Positions 31,663 to 39,748 of a stretch of DNA of 39,832 nucleotides are shown in pieces (position 1 is the first letter of the stretch; each line of letters opens with the position of its first letter). The translations under genes were made by a program, and so were the position numbers. The stretch is from Luteolibacter arcticus. GTDB lineage: Bacteria > Verrucomicrobiota > Verrucomicrobiia > Verrucomicrobiales > Akkermansiaceae. The notes beneath the pieces were generated by a model that saw only the letters and a list, made by a program, of their open reading frames with translations, was not told the DNA's origin and made no database searches. The stretch spans positions 1 through 39,832 of the forward strand of contig NZ_JAPDDT010000030.1 in assembly GCF_025950235.1 (NCBI RefSeq), given 5' to 3'.

Positions 31663-32112
31663 TCAAGCCGCTTCCGGGCGACCGAAGATGCCGTCGATCA
31701 GGAAGGTGACCAGCACCCCGGCGGCAATCGCGACACCGAGGAACAACGGTGCTCCATAGAGCAACCCGAAGCTTCCCTCACGCCCGCTGACGAGCGCCAC
31801 CAGCATCCCGGCGAGATAGACCATGACCGGCACGCCCATGCCCCAACGGATGGGATTCCGGCCAAACAGAAGGGATCCGGCAAGCGCCACGACGACGCCC
31901 ATGGCTAGGGAACCGGTCGCAAGCTGGAGTCCGCGTAACAACAACGAAGCGTCGCTATTAGTGGTGAACCACGACCCGGCAGCGCCCCCGAAAAGCAAGG
32001 CCGCGCACAGGACAAACATGGTCCCCGACCAGCCGCATCCACATCCCAGCCAAGCCGGACGGTTGAATGACGCTGCGGTTTCCCCTTTGGTAATTTGAGA
32101 TCCCCCGATCAC
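31663..32112 (-). CDS. Four-TM membrane protein, tandem paralogue 2
   Basis: A 149-residue protein starting with GTG at 32112, the first start after an in-frame stop. It has about four TM helices and the same blocks as the gene at 31012-31512: LLFGGAAGSWF, VVVALAGSLLFGRNPIRWGM, VPVMVYLAGMLVALVSGREG and GAPLFLGVAIAAGV. Its N-terminal soluble part is shorter and has CGCGW rather than the acidic stretch. It is a tandem duplicate with diverged ends; function unknown. A TTAGAAA-type repeat lies directly before it. Confidence 0.75.
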   Translation of the reverse strand: MIGGSQITKGETAASFNRPAWLGCGCGWSGTMFVLCAALLFGGAAGSWFTTNSDASLLLRGLQLATGSLAMGVVVALAGSLLFGRNPIRWGMGVPVMVYLAGMLVALVSGREGSFGLLYGAPLFLGVAIAAGVLVTFLIDGIFGRPEAA

Positions 32113-32117
32113 GCCGA

Positions 32118-32177
32118 TTAGAAAGCCGCAAGTTTTCTAACGGAGCAAGCTTAATTCTTCCGAACTTTTTAGAAAAC
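32118..32177. promoter_or_regulatory. TTAGAAA repeats before paralogue 2
   Basis: TTAGAAA at 32118-32124, its inverse GTTTTCTAA at 32132-32140 and TTAGAAAAC at 32169-32177. The last two form a perfect 9-bp inverted repeat with 28 bases between them. The stretch is AT-rich and lies directly upstream of the GTG start, so it may hold the promoter and operator. Confidence 0.4.
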
Positions 32178-32199
32178 CTTCCCATGTGCTCAGCTTTTG

Positions 32200-32235
32200 T
32201 AAAATCGGGCGTTCCACGGCCATGGAACGCCCGAT
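32200..32235 (-). terminator. Terminator of beta-strand-repeat gene
   Basis: Perfect 12-bp stem ATCGGGCGTTCC (32204-32215) and GGAACGCCCGAT (32224-32235) with an 8-base loop. On the minus strand it is followed by TTTTAC. It lies 39 bases beyond the stop of the 32274-34916 gene. Confidence 0.85.
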
Positions 32236-32273
32236 CCTAACCGATAGGTTTTTGCTAGAACGCCGTTAGACGC

Positions 32274-34916
32274 TCAAGGAGCGGGGGTGATCTTCGCCCG
32301 CAGGAAACCCTTCGGCCCGCGAGGCGTCCCCCCTCCCACCGCGCCATCAAGACGGAAGGTGCGGTAGATCCAACCGGCATTGAGGTCAGGCATCACGGGA
32401 TTGCCGGTCAAAGCCGGTGTCACCTCGCTGACATTCTGGTCGAAAACCGAAAGATCGTTGGACCCGGCGATCTCATAGGTCACCCCATCCGCGGCCACGG
32501 TGGCGACGGCCGGCGCGGTGCCCGTGAAGGCGGCATCCTGGCGCACCGGCAGGGTGATGACCAATGCCTGGTCCGCTCCGACGGTCTCGACGCGTCTGCG
32601 CACCTTCCCGTTTGGCGCTCCGCTCGCCGGATTCCCGTCCAAGGCGAACTCGTCGAGATTCGTCAGCCCGTCATGATCCGGATCGGCGGACTTTTCTGCA
32701 TCCACCCCGATCAGCGAGGGAAACCCGGTCATCCAAGTGAGAAAGGGATCCGCCACTACCAGCAGGAAGCCAGTGCCGGTGATACGTGGGGTTTCGTGCT
32801 CCGCTCCGGAATCGATCGCTCCGTAAATCCCCTCTTCTTGCTCGTCTTCGCCTATCACCAGTCTGTTGATCGTGTCGGTGGACGAGTGGTCCAATTGCAG
32901 GAAGGCCCCCGCCGCGATCTCGACCGTCGAGTCATCGCCCAGACTCGCGGTTCCCAGGCTGAGGGTTCCAGCGGAGACGCGGGTGGTGCCGGTGTAAGTA
33001 TTGGTCGCCTGCAGCGCCATGGTGCCAGCGCCGGACTTCGTCAGGCCACCGGTCGCGCTCGCGAAGTCGCCGGATTGATTGGTGAGCGGATTGGAGACGA
33101 TCAGATCCGCCAGCTCATCGCCGGTTGCGTCGGCCACGTCGAAGACCGTGTCGGTGGAAAGGTGGTTGGCCTTGCCGGTGGGGCTCTGGATGATCGAGGG
33201 GGCGCTGCCGGTCACCGTCAAGTTGCCCTTGAACTGATAGCCCTGATAGGTGCCAGCATCGGAAGCCGACTGGGAAAGCACGCCGCCAACCAGCGACACC
33301 GGGCCGATCAGGTTGTAGCGGCTGGCATCGAGGAACCCGCCATTGAGGACGAGCGTCGGCAGCAGCGATGCATCGCCCTGTTGGTTGCCGAAGATGTTGT
33401 TGGTGCCCAGCATGACCACCGCTCCGCTTTCCACCGTGATCGTGCGGCCGGCGGTCTGGGCATTTCCGAAGTTGGTTGCGTTAGGCACCCCGTTGGCGAA
33501 CGAACTGGCGGTCACCTGACCTTCCTGAACGCTGACGTTGCCGGTGAAGGTACCCGTGCCATTCAGCACCAGCGTGCCGCTGCCGGTTTTCACGAACGAA
33601 AGCGGCTCCCCGAAGGAACTCGCATTGAGCGCGCCACCGAAGGTGCTGCCGGTATCGTCGTCGAGCGTGAGCGTCGCGGCCTCAGGCGCCGTGTTGGTGA
33701 TCACGCCACCCAGGCTACCGGCGAGTCCGCCGATGGTCGGGCTGAAGCCGTTCAAATCGATGGTCCCGCCGGCCACCGTGACGCTCGTGGTCGCCGGCCC
33801 GAGCGCCTGCGCGTTTCCTAACACCAGCGACCCCTGCTGCACCGCGGTGCCTCCGGTATGAACATTGGCGGCATTGAGCAGGGTCGTGCCGCTCCCGCCA
33901 GTCGTCAGCTTGCCACTTCCCGCGACCTGGGAATCCACCGTGAAGATCGAGCTGGCTTGATTCGCCCACAATTGGTTCGCGCCGAGGATGATCTGGCCGG
34001 TGGTATTGAGAATGGCCGGCCCGCTGTTTGCCTCCGAGAGAATGCCGTTCGCACCAAGCGTGAGATTGTGGGTGCCACCGACCTCGATCAGTCCGGAACC
34101 GGCGGTGAAGACCATTGCCAGCATGTTCTGGTCCGCGCCTAACACCGTGGTGAAGTTGTCCGCCTCGGCCGCGGTGAATGCGACGGTCTTGGAGCCGTCC
34201 GAGACGATCGGCCCGGCAGCCGTTGTGCCCTCGGGGTCGGTCGTCCAGTTGAGATCCGCCCAACTGGCACTGGTGCCGCCCTTCCAGAAGTAGTCGGCGA
34301 TCGGTGGCTCCACGATCACCACGGTGGAGCGGAGGTTGTCGAGATGGAACACCGCGTTCGGCGAGTTGCTGCCGCCGTTGCCGTAGGTGAACTTCAGCAC
34401 CAGTTTGCCCCACGTGCCATTCGCCAGTGCCTGGGCATTGCCCACGGTGACTGGCCAGGTGTAGGTCTGTGGTGCCCCACCCACCGGCACGGCGAATTCG
34501 CCGAGCGGCGTCCAGTTCACGCCGTCGCCCTGGATGATCAGCTCGACCTTCGCGTCGCCATACCACGAATTGTAGCCGGGATTCGGATAAGAGACGTCCA
34601 GCTTGATCTCGGTCGCTCCGGTGAAAAGCGCCTGGCGGGTAGCTGGATCCAGATCGATCTGCGTCGGGGTGGAATACCACATCCCGTGCCAGCCGCCAGC
34701 GACCCCCATCGGGGTGGAGACGGCGAGCGACTGGGTGCCTTCGGTCGCTCCCGTGGTCGTGGTAGAGACCACGGTCTCGTCGCCGGTCACTGCCGGATTG
34801 CCCGCGGACGACGACCAGCCCTCGGTTCCGGTTTCCCAGGAAAAGACGAGCCCGGCATGGCAAACTGGGACTAACACGAGGGCAGCGAAGCTGCTGAGAT
34901 GGATTGGGGATTTCAT
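32274..34916 (-). CDS. Autotransporter-associated beta-strand-repeat surface protein
   Basis: An 880-residue secreted protein with a signal peptide (1-21, SFAALVLVPVCHA). Residues 25-215 look like a carbohydrate-binding/jelly-roll module (FSWETGTEGWSSSAGN, FHLDNLRSTVVIVEPPIADY). Then come beta-strand repeats of the autotransporter-associated type: GSGKLTTGGSGTTLLNAANV, VKTGSGTLVLNGTGTFTGNV and LTKSGAGTMALQATNTYTGT, followed by RVSAGTLSLG. The C-terminal part has a calcium-binding DPDHDGLTNLDEFALDGNP and a Pro/Gly-rich end. No autotransporter barrel and no PEP-CTERM sorting signal is visible, so the export step beyond the inner membrane is unknown. It is preceded by a response regulator on the same strand. 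Confidence 0.88.
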   Translation of the reverse strand: MKSPIHLSSFAALVLVPVCHAGLVFSWETGTEGWSSSAGNPAVTGDETVVSTTTTGATEGTQSLAVSTPMGVAGGWHGMWYSTPTQIDLDPATRQALFTGATEIKLDVSYPNPGYNSWYGDAKVELIIQGDGVNWTPLGEFAVPVGGAPQTYTWPVTVGNAQALANGTWGKLVLKFTYGNGGSNSPNAVFHLDNLRSTVVIVEPPIADYFWKGGTSASWADLNWTTDPEGTTAAGPIVSDGSKTVAFTAAEADNFTTVLGADQNMLAMVFTAGSGLIEVGGTHNLTLGANGILSEANSGPAILNTTGQIILGANQLWANQASSIFTVDSQVAGSGKLTTGGSGTTLLNAANVHTGGTAVQQGSLVLGNAQALGPATTSVTVAGGTIDLNGFSPTIGGLAGSLGGVITNTAPEAATLTLDDDTGSTFGGALNASSFGEPLSFVKTGSGTLVLNGTGTFTGNVSVQEGQVTASSFANGVPNATNFGNAQTAGRTITVESGAVVMLGTNNIFGNQQGDASLLPTLVLNGGFLDASRYNLIGPVSLVGGVLSQSASDAGTYQGYQFKGNLTVTGSAPSIIQSPTGKANHLSTDTVFDVADATGDELADLIVSNPLTNQSGDFASATGGLTKSGAGTMALQATNTYTGTTRVSAGTLSLGTASLGDDSTVEIAAGAFLQLDHSSTDTINRLVIGEDEQEEGIYGAIDSGAEHETPRITGTGFLLVVADPFLTWMTGFPSLIGVDAEKSADPDHDGLTNLDEFALDGNPASGAPNGKVRRRVETVGADQALVITLPVRQDAAFTGTAPAVATVAADGVTYEIAGSNDLSVFDQNVSEVTPALTGNPVMPDLNAGWIYRTFRLDGAVGGGTPRGPKGFLRAKITPAP

Positions 34917-35054
34917 GGCCTTGGGTTCTTTCGTCCCCTCCGGAATCTTGGATTTCCGGAGATAAGACGATGTTCCATCAAATCACCCGCCGCTCCTTTG
35001 CGTCCACGACGGCAAGGAGGGGTTTTCATCTCCCCCAAATGGGGGGATGGGAAA

Positions 35055-35672
35055 TCAGAGGCGGATCAAGCCGCGCTGCAGCGACACCGACACCGCCTCG
35101 GCGCGATCATGCACGCCCAGCTTTTGGAACAGCGACTTCATGTGCGACTTCACCGTTTCCTCCGAGATGAACATCGCCGAGGCCATCTCCTTGTTTGTCC
35201 GCCCCCGCGACACGAGCCGCAGCACGTCGAGCTCGCGGGGTGTTAGATTCGGCCGGATCACGCGGTCGGCGAGTCGCGAGGCGATATTCTGCGGCAAATA
35301 GCGCTCGCCCTGGTGCACCTGCCGCACCGCCGCGACTAGCTCTTCCTTGGTCGTGTCCTTCAGCAGGTAACCGCGCGCACCGGCTTCCAGCGCTTGGAAA
35401 ATGTCCTCTTCGTTGTCGTAGGTCGTGAGCACCAGCACTTTTGCCGCGGCATCGCGGGCGACCAATGCCTTGATCGTCTGCACGCCATCGCCATCGGGCA
35501 TGCGCAGGTCCATGATGAAGACATCGGCCGCTTCCTTGGAAGCCATCACTTCCCTGCCGCTGCCGGCTTCCGCCACGACCTTCAGGTCGGGCTGGCTGTT
35601 GAGGATGGCCGCGAGCCCGGCGCGCAGCGAGGGGTGATCGTCGGCCAGGAAAATCCGGATGGGCTTCTTCAT
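35055..35672 (-). CDS. NarL/LuxR-family response regulator
   Basis: A 205-residue regulator. The receiver domain (1-120) has IRIFLADDHPSLRAGL (acidic pair D11, D12), phosphoacceptor D55 in VFIMDLRMPDGDG, T83/T84 in LVLTTYDNEED and K105 in GYLLKD. The LuxR-type helix-turn-helix is NLTPRELDVLRLVSRGRTNK, then EMASAMFISEETVKSHMKSL (142-187). Its start overlaps the histidine kinase stop (ATGA at 35669-35672), so the two are translationally coupled. The beta-strand-repeat protein gene downstream is a possible target (inference). Confidence 0.95.
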   Translation of the reverse strand: MKKPIRIFLADDHPSLRAGLAAILNSQPDLKVVAEAGSGREVMASKEAADVFIMDLRMPDGDGVQTIKALVARDAAAKVLVLTTYDNEEDIFQALEAGARGYLLKDTTKEELVAAVRQVHQGERYLPQNIASRLADRVIRPNLTPRELDVLRLVSRGRTNKEMASAMFISEETVKSHMKSLFQKLGVHDRAEAVSVSLQRGLIRL

Positions 35673-37690
35673 GTCGGGAGGGTTGCGGAGACTTCAGTGC
35701 CTTCCCCGGGGCGGCTGTCAATCGAAAGACTACCGCCCAGCGCCGCGACCCGCTCGTGCATGCCAGTCAGGCCATAGCCCTTTCCCACCCGCTCGGCGAC
35801 ATCGAAGCCGCGCCCGTCATCGAGCACCGTGAGGGTCACCCAGTCGCTGCCAAAGCGCAGCCGCACCACGATCCTGTTAGCCCCGGCATGGCGCGCCGCA
35901 TTGGTCAGCGCCTCCTGCCCGATGCGTAGCAGGGCGCTCTCGTGGTCCGCCGGCAATGGGCGCGGGGTACCTTCAATCTCCTGATGGGTGGCGACCTTTC
36001 CCTCGCGGGTCAAATCGGCGGCGAAGCGTTGGAGCGCCGTCGCGAGATCCGCCTCGCCGAGTGCCAGCGGCCGCAAATTCCACACCGTTCGACGGGCCTC
36101 GCGCATGCTATCGCGGACCAGGCCACGGGCATTCTCGAGATGAAGCCGCGCCTTGTCAGGCTCCTCGACGATCTCGTCGCGCACGCACTCGAGCTGGAGC
36201 GAAATCGAGGTCAGCCCCTGTGCCAAAGAATCGTGGATCTCGCGGGCAAATCGGCCGCGCTCCGACAGCACCGCTTCGAACTCGCGACGCTGCGTTTCAT
36301 GCTCCCGGCGGCGTTTGGTACGATTCCTGGCGTAGATCGCCAGCATCCCCGCGATGATCGCCGCCGCCGCCATGACGACCCGCTGAGTGGTCCACCACGG
36401 AGGCAGCGATAGCACCTCGACATCCGCCGGCGAGCGCAGCCTTACCAACAGCTTGTCCTCTTCCTGCAACGGCTCGAACGCGCCCGCCGAGGAGATCTGA
36501 GCGATCCCATTCACCCTCACCCGCGAGCCCGGTGCGAGTTCGGGAAAGGTCCCGTCATGCTCGCCTAACAGGCCCCGGAAGACCGTCGCGTTGTCGCGGA
36601 GTTCCAGCGTGGTGCCGTCTTCGCCACGGAAGACATCGAGCAGCTCGGCCTCCAGTGAAACGAACTCCGCCTGATGCCGCGCATGCAGCACCTCGCGGGC
36701 TTCGAACTTCAGCGGCTGCGGCATTTCACCGGTGCCGATGACCCGCGCTCCGCGGGCACGCAGGATCGGCTTCATCGGCCCGACCCGCGGCCAGCCTTCC
36801 GCCTCGACGATGCTGCCAGGCACCGCGGCCACCGGCTGCGCGGTCTGCACCCACAGGCCACCGCCATCGGTGCGGAGAAAAATCCCGCGGCCGGAAATCG
36901 CCAGCGTGGCGATGCCGCGAACCCTCACGAGTTCATCCGGCCCCTCCCCGGTGAAGCGGAACAGTTCATCCGCACGCACCAACCGCGGCTCTGACTGGTG
37001 ATCGCTCGGCTCCAGCGGCACCACGTCATCGAGCGAGTTCACGCGCAGGAAGCGCCGCGTCATCTGGCGGCCGGTATTAAAGATCGTAGCCGCCACGCCA
37101 CGGATCCGCACCCTGCTTTCCGCAAGATCCCACGGCACCGATTCCGGCGGCAGCGGCCCCTCTAACAGCGCATGGAAATCACAGGGCCCCGCCTGACATT
37201 CGAGCACGATGTCACCCTCGTTCATCAGCACCTCACGGACGAGCGCCTCCACCTCGATCCAATCGCAATCGAGATCAGGGCGGTCGAGTTCCTGGCCGCT
37301 CACCCGCCGCGGCTCGGGCAAGGGATCATGGCCGAGCACTTCAATGTGCGGGGCCTTTCCATCCGCGCCGCGGATCACCGGAGCGAAGAATCCCTGTCCG
37401 GTGATCCCCGTCACCTCGATCCGGTCACCCGTCACCGGCCACACGACCGCACCTTCGAAGGGCTGCTCCACGAAAATCCCCGCCGTGCCATCGTGCAGAA
37501 ACAGCGCGATGCCCGCCTGATGCACAAACGGGGCGAAGCCACGGATCTTTACCGGCAATCCCGCCGCCGCAGCCTCCGGCGATAGCGAGCGCACCTCGGC
37601 CGCCGAGGTGATGACCGTCTCGGCAAGCACCACCGGTGACGCCACCAGCATCATCGCGATCACCATCAAGACGCTGGGGAAAACCTGCAC
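35669..37690 (-). CDS. Sensor histidine kinase with OB-like periplasmic modules
   Basis: A protein of about 673 residues. After a signal peptide comes a long periplasmic region that looks like several OB-fold-like modules in a row (IALFLHDGTAGIFVEQPF...GDRIEVTGITG; WIEVEALVREV...RVRIRGVAAT; LVRVRGIATLAISGRGIFLR; FVSLEAELLDVFRGEDGTTL...RVRVNGIAQI). A TM helix follows (VVMAAAAIIAGMLAIYARN), then HisKA_3 with FAREIHDSLAQGLTSISLQL (phosphorylated His about 486) and an HATPase_c domain (EALTNAARHAGANRIVV, VLDDGRGFDV, GYGLTGMHERV). It is coupled to the response regulator. The start is uncertain: GTG 37690 (chosen), TTG 37726 or ATG 37666. Confidence 0.9.
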   Translation of the reverse strand: MQVFPSVLMVIAMMLVASPVVLAETVITSAAEVRSLSPEAAAAGLPVKIRGFAPFVHQAGIALFLHDGTAGIFVEQPFEGAVVWPVTGDRIEVTGITGQGFFAPVIRGADGKAPHIEVLGHDPLPEPRRVSGQELDRPDLDCDWIEVEALVREVLMNEGDIVLECQAGPCDFHALLEGPLPPESVPWDLAESRVRIRGVAATIFNTGRQMTRRFLRVNSLDDVVPLEPSDHQSEPRLVRADELFRFTGEGPDELVRVRGIATLAISGRGIFLRTDGGGLWVQTAQPVAAVPGSIVEAEGWPRVGPMKPILRARGARVIGTGEMPQPLKFEAREVLHARHQAEFVSLEAELLDVFRGEDGTTLELRDNATVFRGLLGEHDGTFPELAPGSRVRVNGIAQISSAGAFEPLQEEDKLLVRLRSPADVEVLSLPPWWTTQRVVMAAAAIIAGMLAIYARNRTKRRREHETQRREFEAVLSERGRFAREIHDSLAQGLTSISLQLECVRDEIVEEPDKARLHLENARGLVRDSMREARRTVWNLRPLALGEADLATALQRFAADLTREGKVATHQEIEGTPRPLPADHESALLRIGQEALTNAARHAGANRIVVRLRFGSDWVTLTVLDDGRGFDVAERVGKGYGLTGMHERVAALGGSLSIDSRPGEGTEVSATLPT

Positions 37691-37794
37691 GATCCCACAG
37701 ACAGACCATCCCGCCGCATCGTGCAAGGCCGCGCTGAGACAACGGCTGTAACCTTTTCCCCGCCCCCGGCGTACTCCCGGTCAAACAGACTGCC

Positions 37795-38691
37795 ATGAAA
37801 ACCACCGTCCTTTTCCTCGCCGCCCTCGCCGCACCGCTTTTCGCCGGCGAAATGGTGCCGTCCCAGATCCCGGCCTCCGCCAAGTGGCTCCTCCATGCCG
37901 ACCTCGATGCCATGCGCGGCAGCGAAACCGGCAAGAAGATCTTCACCCGCATCGAGGACGACCACGGCGCCAAGCTGCGCGCCTTCAAGCGCATGTTCTC
38001 GATCCATCCGCTCACCGACCTGCGCGGCGTCACGCTCTACGGCGATGGCAAGCCGGAGCACGCGGTCGCGCTGATCGACGGCACCTTCGACCGCGCCCAC
38101 ATGGAAGACGTCGTGAAGGCTGCCGATGACTATGAAGAAAGCTCCCACGCAGGCTTCACCGTCCATTCCTGGGAAGACAAGGGCACGGGGCAGCATGCCG
38201 CCTTCGCGAGCGATCAACTGCTCGTTTTCAGCCGCCAGAAGGATCTCCTGAAAGACGCGCTCGACGTGCTCAAAGCCAACGCACCGGCCTCCGCCGATCC
38301 ATTTTTCACTGCGGAGGGCGGCAAGCCTCTGCTTGCTGCCAGTGCCAAGCTTTCGGAAATCGACATGCCCGCCGACGCCGCGCGGCTCGTCCGCATGGCC
38401 AAGAACCTGCGCCTCGCCGCCAATGAAAACGGCGGCCGTTTCCTGCTCCGTGCGAATGCCGATACGGCTGACGCCAAGGACGCCGAGCGCCTGCGCCGCA
38501 TGCTAGACGGCGTGATCGCCTTCGCCCAGGCCGGCGATGCGAAGCTCGATGGCCTCGACCTGCGCGCCGACTTCTCCTCCGCCGCCACGCCGCCATCATT
38601 GTCCGGCGCACTCAGCCTGCCGGTCGCGGAATGGATCACGCTGATGGAGAAAGCCGCAGCGGAGGAAGCGAAGAAAAAGAAGAAAGACTGA
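37795..38691 (+). CDS. Secreted protein of unknown function
   Basis: A 298-residue protein with a signal peptide (MKTTVLFLAALAAPLFAGE). The body has ASAKWLLHADLDAMRGSETG, then KKIFTRIEDDHGAK, LTDLRGVTLYGDG and a long helix-rich part, RLRRMLDGVIAFAQAGDA. This 'ADLDAMR.S..G' type of protein is common and uncharacterised in Planctomycetes and Verrucomicrobia (DUF3352-like look). The C-terminus is Lys-rich (EEAKKKKKD). It diverges from the histidine kinase and lies 47 bases before an ECF sigma factor gene. Whether it is part of that unit is open. Confidence 0.75.
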   Translation: MKTTVLFLAALAAPLFAGEMVPSQIPASAKWLLHADLDAMRGSETGKKIFTRIEDDHGAKLRAFKRMFSIHPLTDLRGVTLYGDGKPEHAVALIDGTFDRAHMEDVVKAADDYEESSHAGFTVHSWEDKGTGQHAAFASDQLLVFSRQKDLLKDALDVLKANAPASADPFFTAEGGKPLLAASAKLSEIDMPADAARLVRMAKNLRLAANENGGRFLLRANADTADAKDAERLRRMLDGVIAFAQAGDAKLDGLDLRADFSSAATPPSLSGALSLPVAEWITLMEKAAAEEAKKKKKD

Positions 38692-38738
38692 ACGACGGTC
38701 CTTTCCGGATTCCCTCCGATCGTCCACCTTGATCCGTC

Positions 38739-39296
38739 GTGAACCCGCCTCCCTGCCCCGATGACTCCCTGCTCGCGCGCCAGGCGCGGGAGGGATCTTC
38801 GGCCGCGTTCGGGACACTGGTACACCGCTATCACGCACGCGTCTTCGGGTTTCTCCTCACCCTGACCCGGCACCGCCAGGATGCAGAGGACATCACGCAG
38901 GACACCTTTGTTAGAGCGTGGACCAAGATCCACCGCTACGATCCGTCGCAGCCCTTGCTCCCGTGGCTGTTCACGCTGGCACGCCGCCAATCGATTGCCG
39001 CCTTGCGAAAGAAGCCCCGCCCGCTTCCGCCCGACCTGCCGTTTCCCGCAGAGTCCGAGCCGGAAAGTCCCGCACTACAGCTCTGGGCGATCGCCAAGCG
39101 CCAGCTTGCCCCCGAGGCCTACAGCGCGCTGTGGCTTCACTACCGTGAGGAACTCCCGCTCAAGGAAGTCGCCGGCATCCTCGGCAAACGCGAAGGCGCG
39201 GTGAAAGTCCTCCTCCACCGGGCTCGCAAGTCCCTCGCCGAAACCCTCCGCGCCAAGACACCCCCACCCCTTCCGCAACTTCAACGCACCCCATGA
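38739..39296 (+). CDS. ECF sigma factor
   Basis: A 185-residue ECF sigma factor starting at GTG 38739. Region 2: AFGTLVHRYHARVFGFLLTL, QDAEDITQDTFVRAWTKI and PWLFTLARRQSIAALRKK. Region 4: LAPEAYSALWLHYREELPLK, EVAGILGKREGAVKVLLHRA. It looks like the SigW/RpoE-like group. Its stop overlaps the start of the next gene (ATGA at 39293-39296), which encodes a one-TM protein, the usual layout for a cognate anti-sigma factor. The target genes are unknown. Confidence 0.94.
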   Translation: MNPPPCPDDSLLARQAREGSSAAFGTLVHRYHARVFGFLLTLTRHRQDAEDITQDTFVRAWTKIHRYDPSQPLLPWLFTLARRQSIAALRKKPRPLPPDLPFPAESEPESPALQLWAIAKRQLAPEAYSALWLHYREELPLKEVAGILGKREGAVKVLLHRARKSLAETLRAKTPPPLPQLQRTP

Positions 39297-39682
39297 ACCC
39301 GCGCGATCCCCATCACGAAATCGGCGACCTCCTCCGTTCGCAGAAGCCGGACCCGCAACCCTCGCCGGGCTTGGAGAGGCGGATCCTGCACGCCCTACCA
39401 TCGCGGGAGAAAGCTGTCGCCCGCCGGATCTGGCCATGGTTCCTGCTGCCGCCTGCGGTCGCCATGGGCGTGCTCATCTTCTCGCCGAAAGCCAATTCAC
39501 CCTCGGGAGTAGTCCAGCGCCCTGCGCCAGAAGCAAAGGAGAAAGACGACCGCCCCGAAACCACGGATGCCGTATTCTCGAAGAATCCGCTCGAACGCGA
39601 AACAGTCGCTTTGAAACGCGATGCAAGCCGCGCCGGGCGCTTCCTGATCGATTGCTTACCCTCGATGGGCGGAAACGAGTGA
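39293..39682 (+). CDS. Probable anti-sigma factor (single TM)
   Basis: A 129-residue protein: a cytoplasmic N-terminus (MNPRDPHHEIGDLLRSQ, then PGLERRILHAL, a helix like those in anti-sigma domains), one TM helix at about 47-64 (WPWFLLPPAVAMGVLIF) and a 65-residue charged periplasmic tail. No zinc-binding HxxxCxxC motif is present. It is translationally coupled to the ECF sigma factor. This supports an anti-sigma role, but the sequence itself is not decisive. Confidence 0.72.
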   Translation: MNPRDPHHEIGDLLRSQKPDPQPSPGLERRILHALPSREKAVARRIWPWFLLPPAVAMGVLIFSPKANSPSGVVQRPAPEAKEKDDRPETTDAVFSKNPLERETVALKRDASRAGRFLIDCLPSMGGNE

Positions 39683-39688
39683 TCCACT

Positions 39689-39722
39689 GGGAACGCGGAA
39701 TTCATTCCGCCCGAGTGGTCCC
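39689..39722. repeat. Dispersed hairpin repeat, copy C
   Basis: GGAACGCGGAATTCATTCCG followed by CCCGAGTGGTCCCT: the GCGGAAT-TC-ATTCCGC hairpin (39695-39710) and the tail seen in copies A and B, but without the GCCGGTCT hairpin. It starts 7 bases after the anti-sigma stop. Confidence 0.85.
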
Positions 39723-39748
39723 TACCGGCGGAATAAATTCCAATGCCT

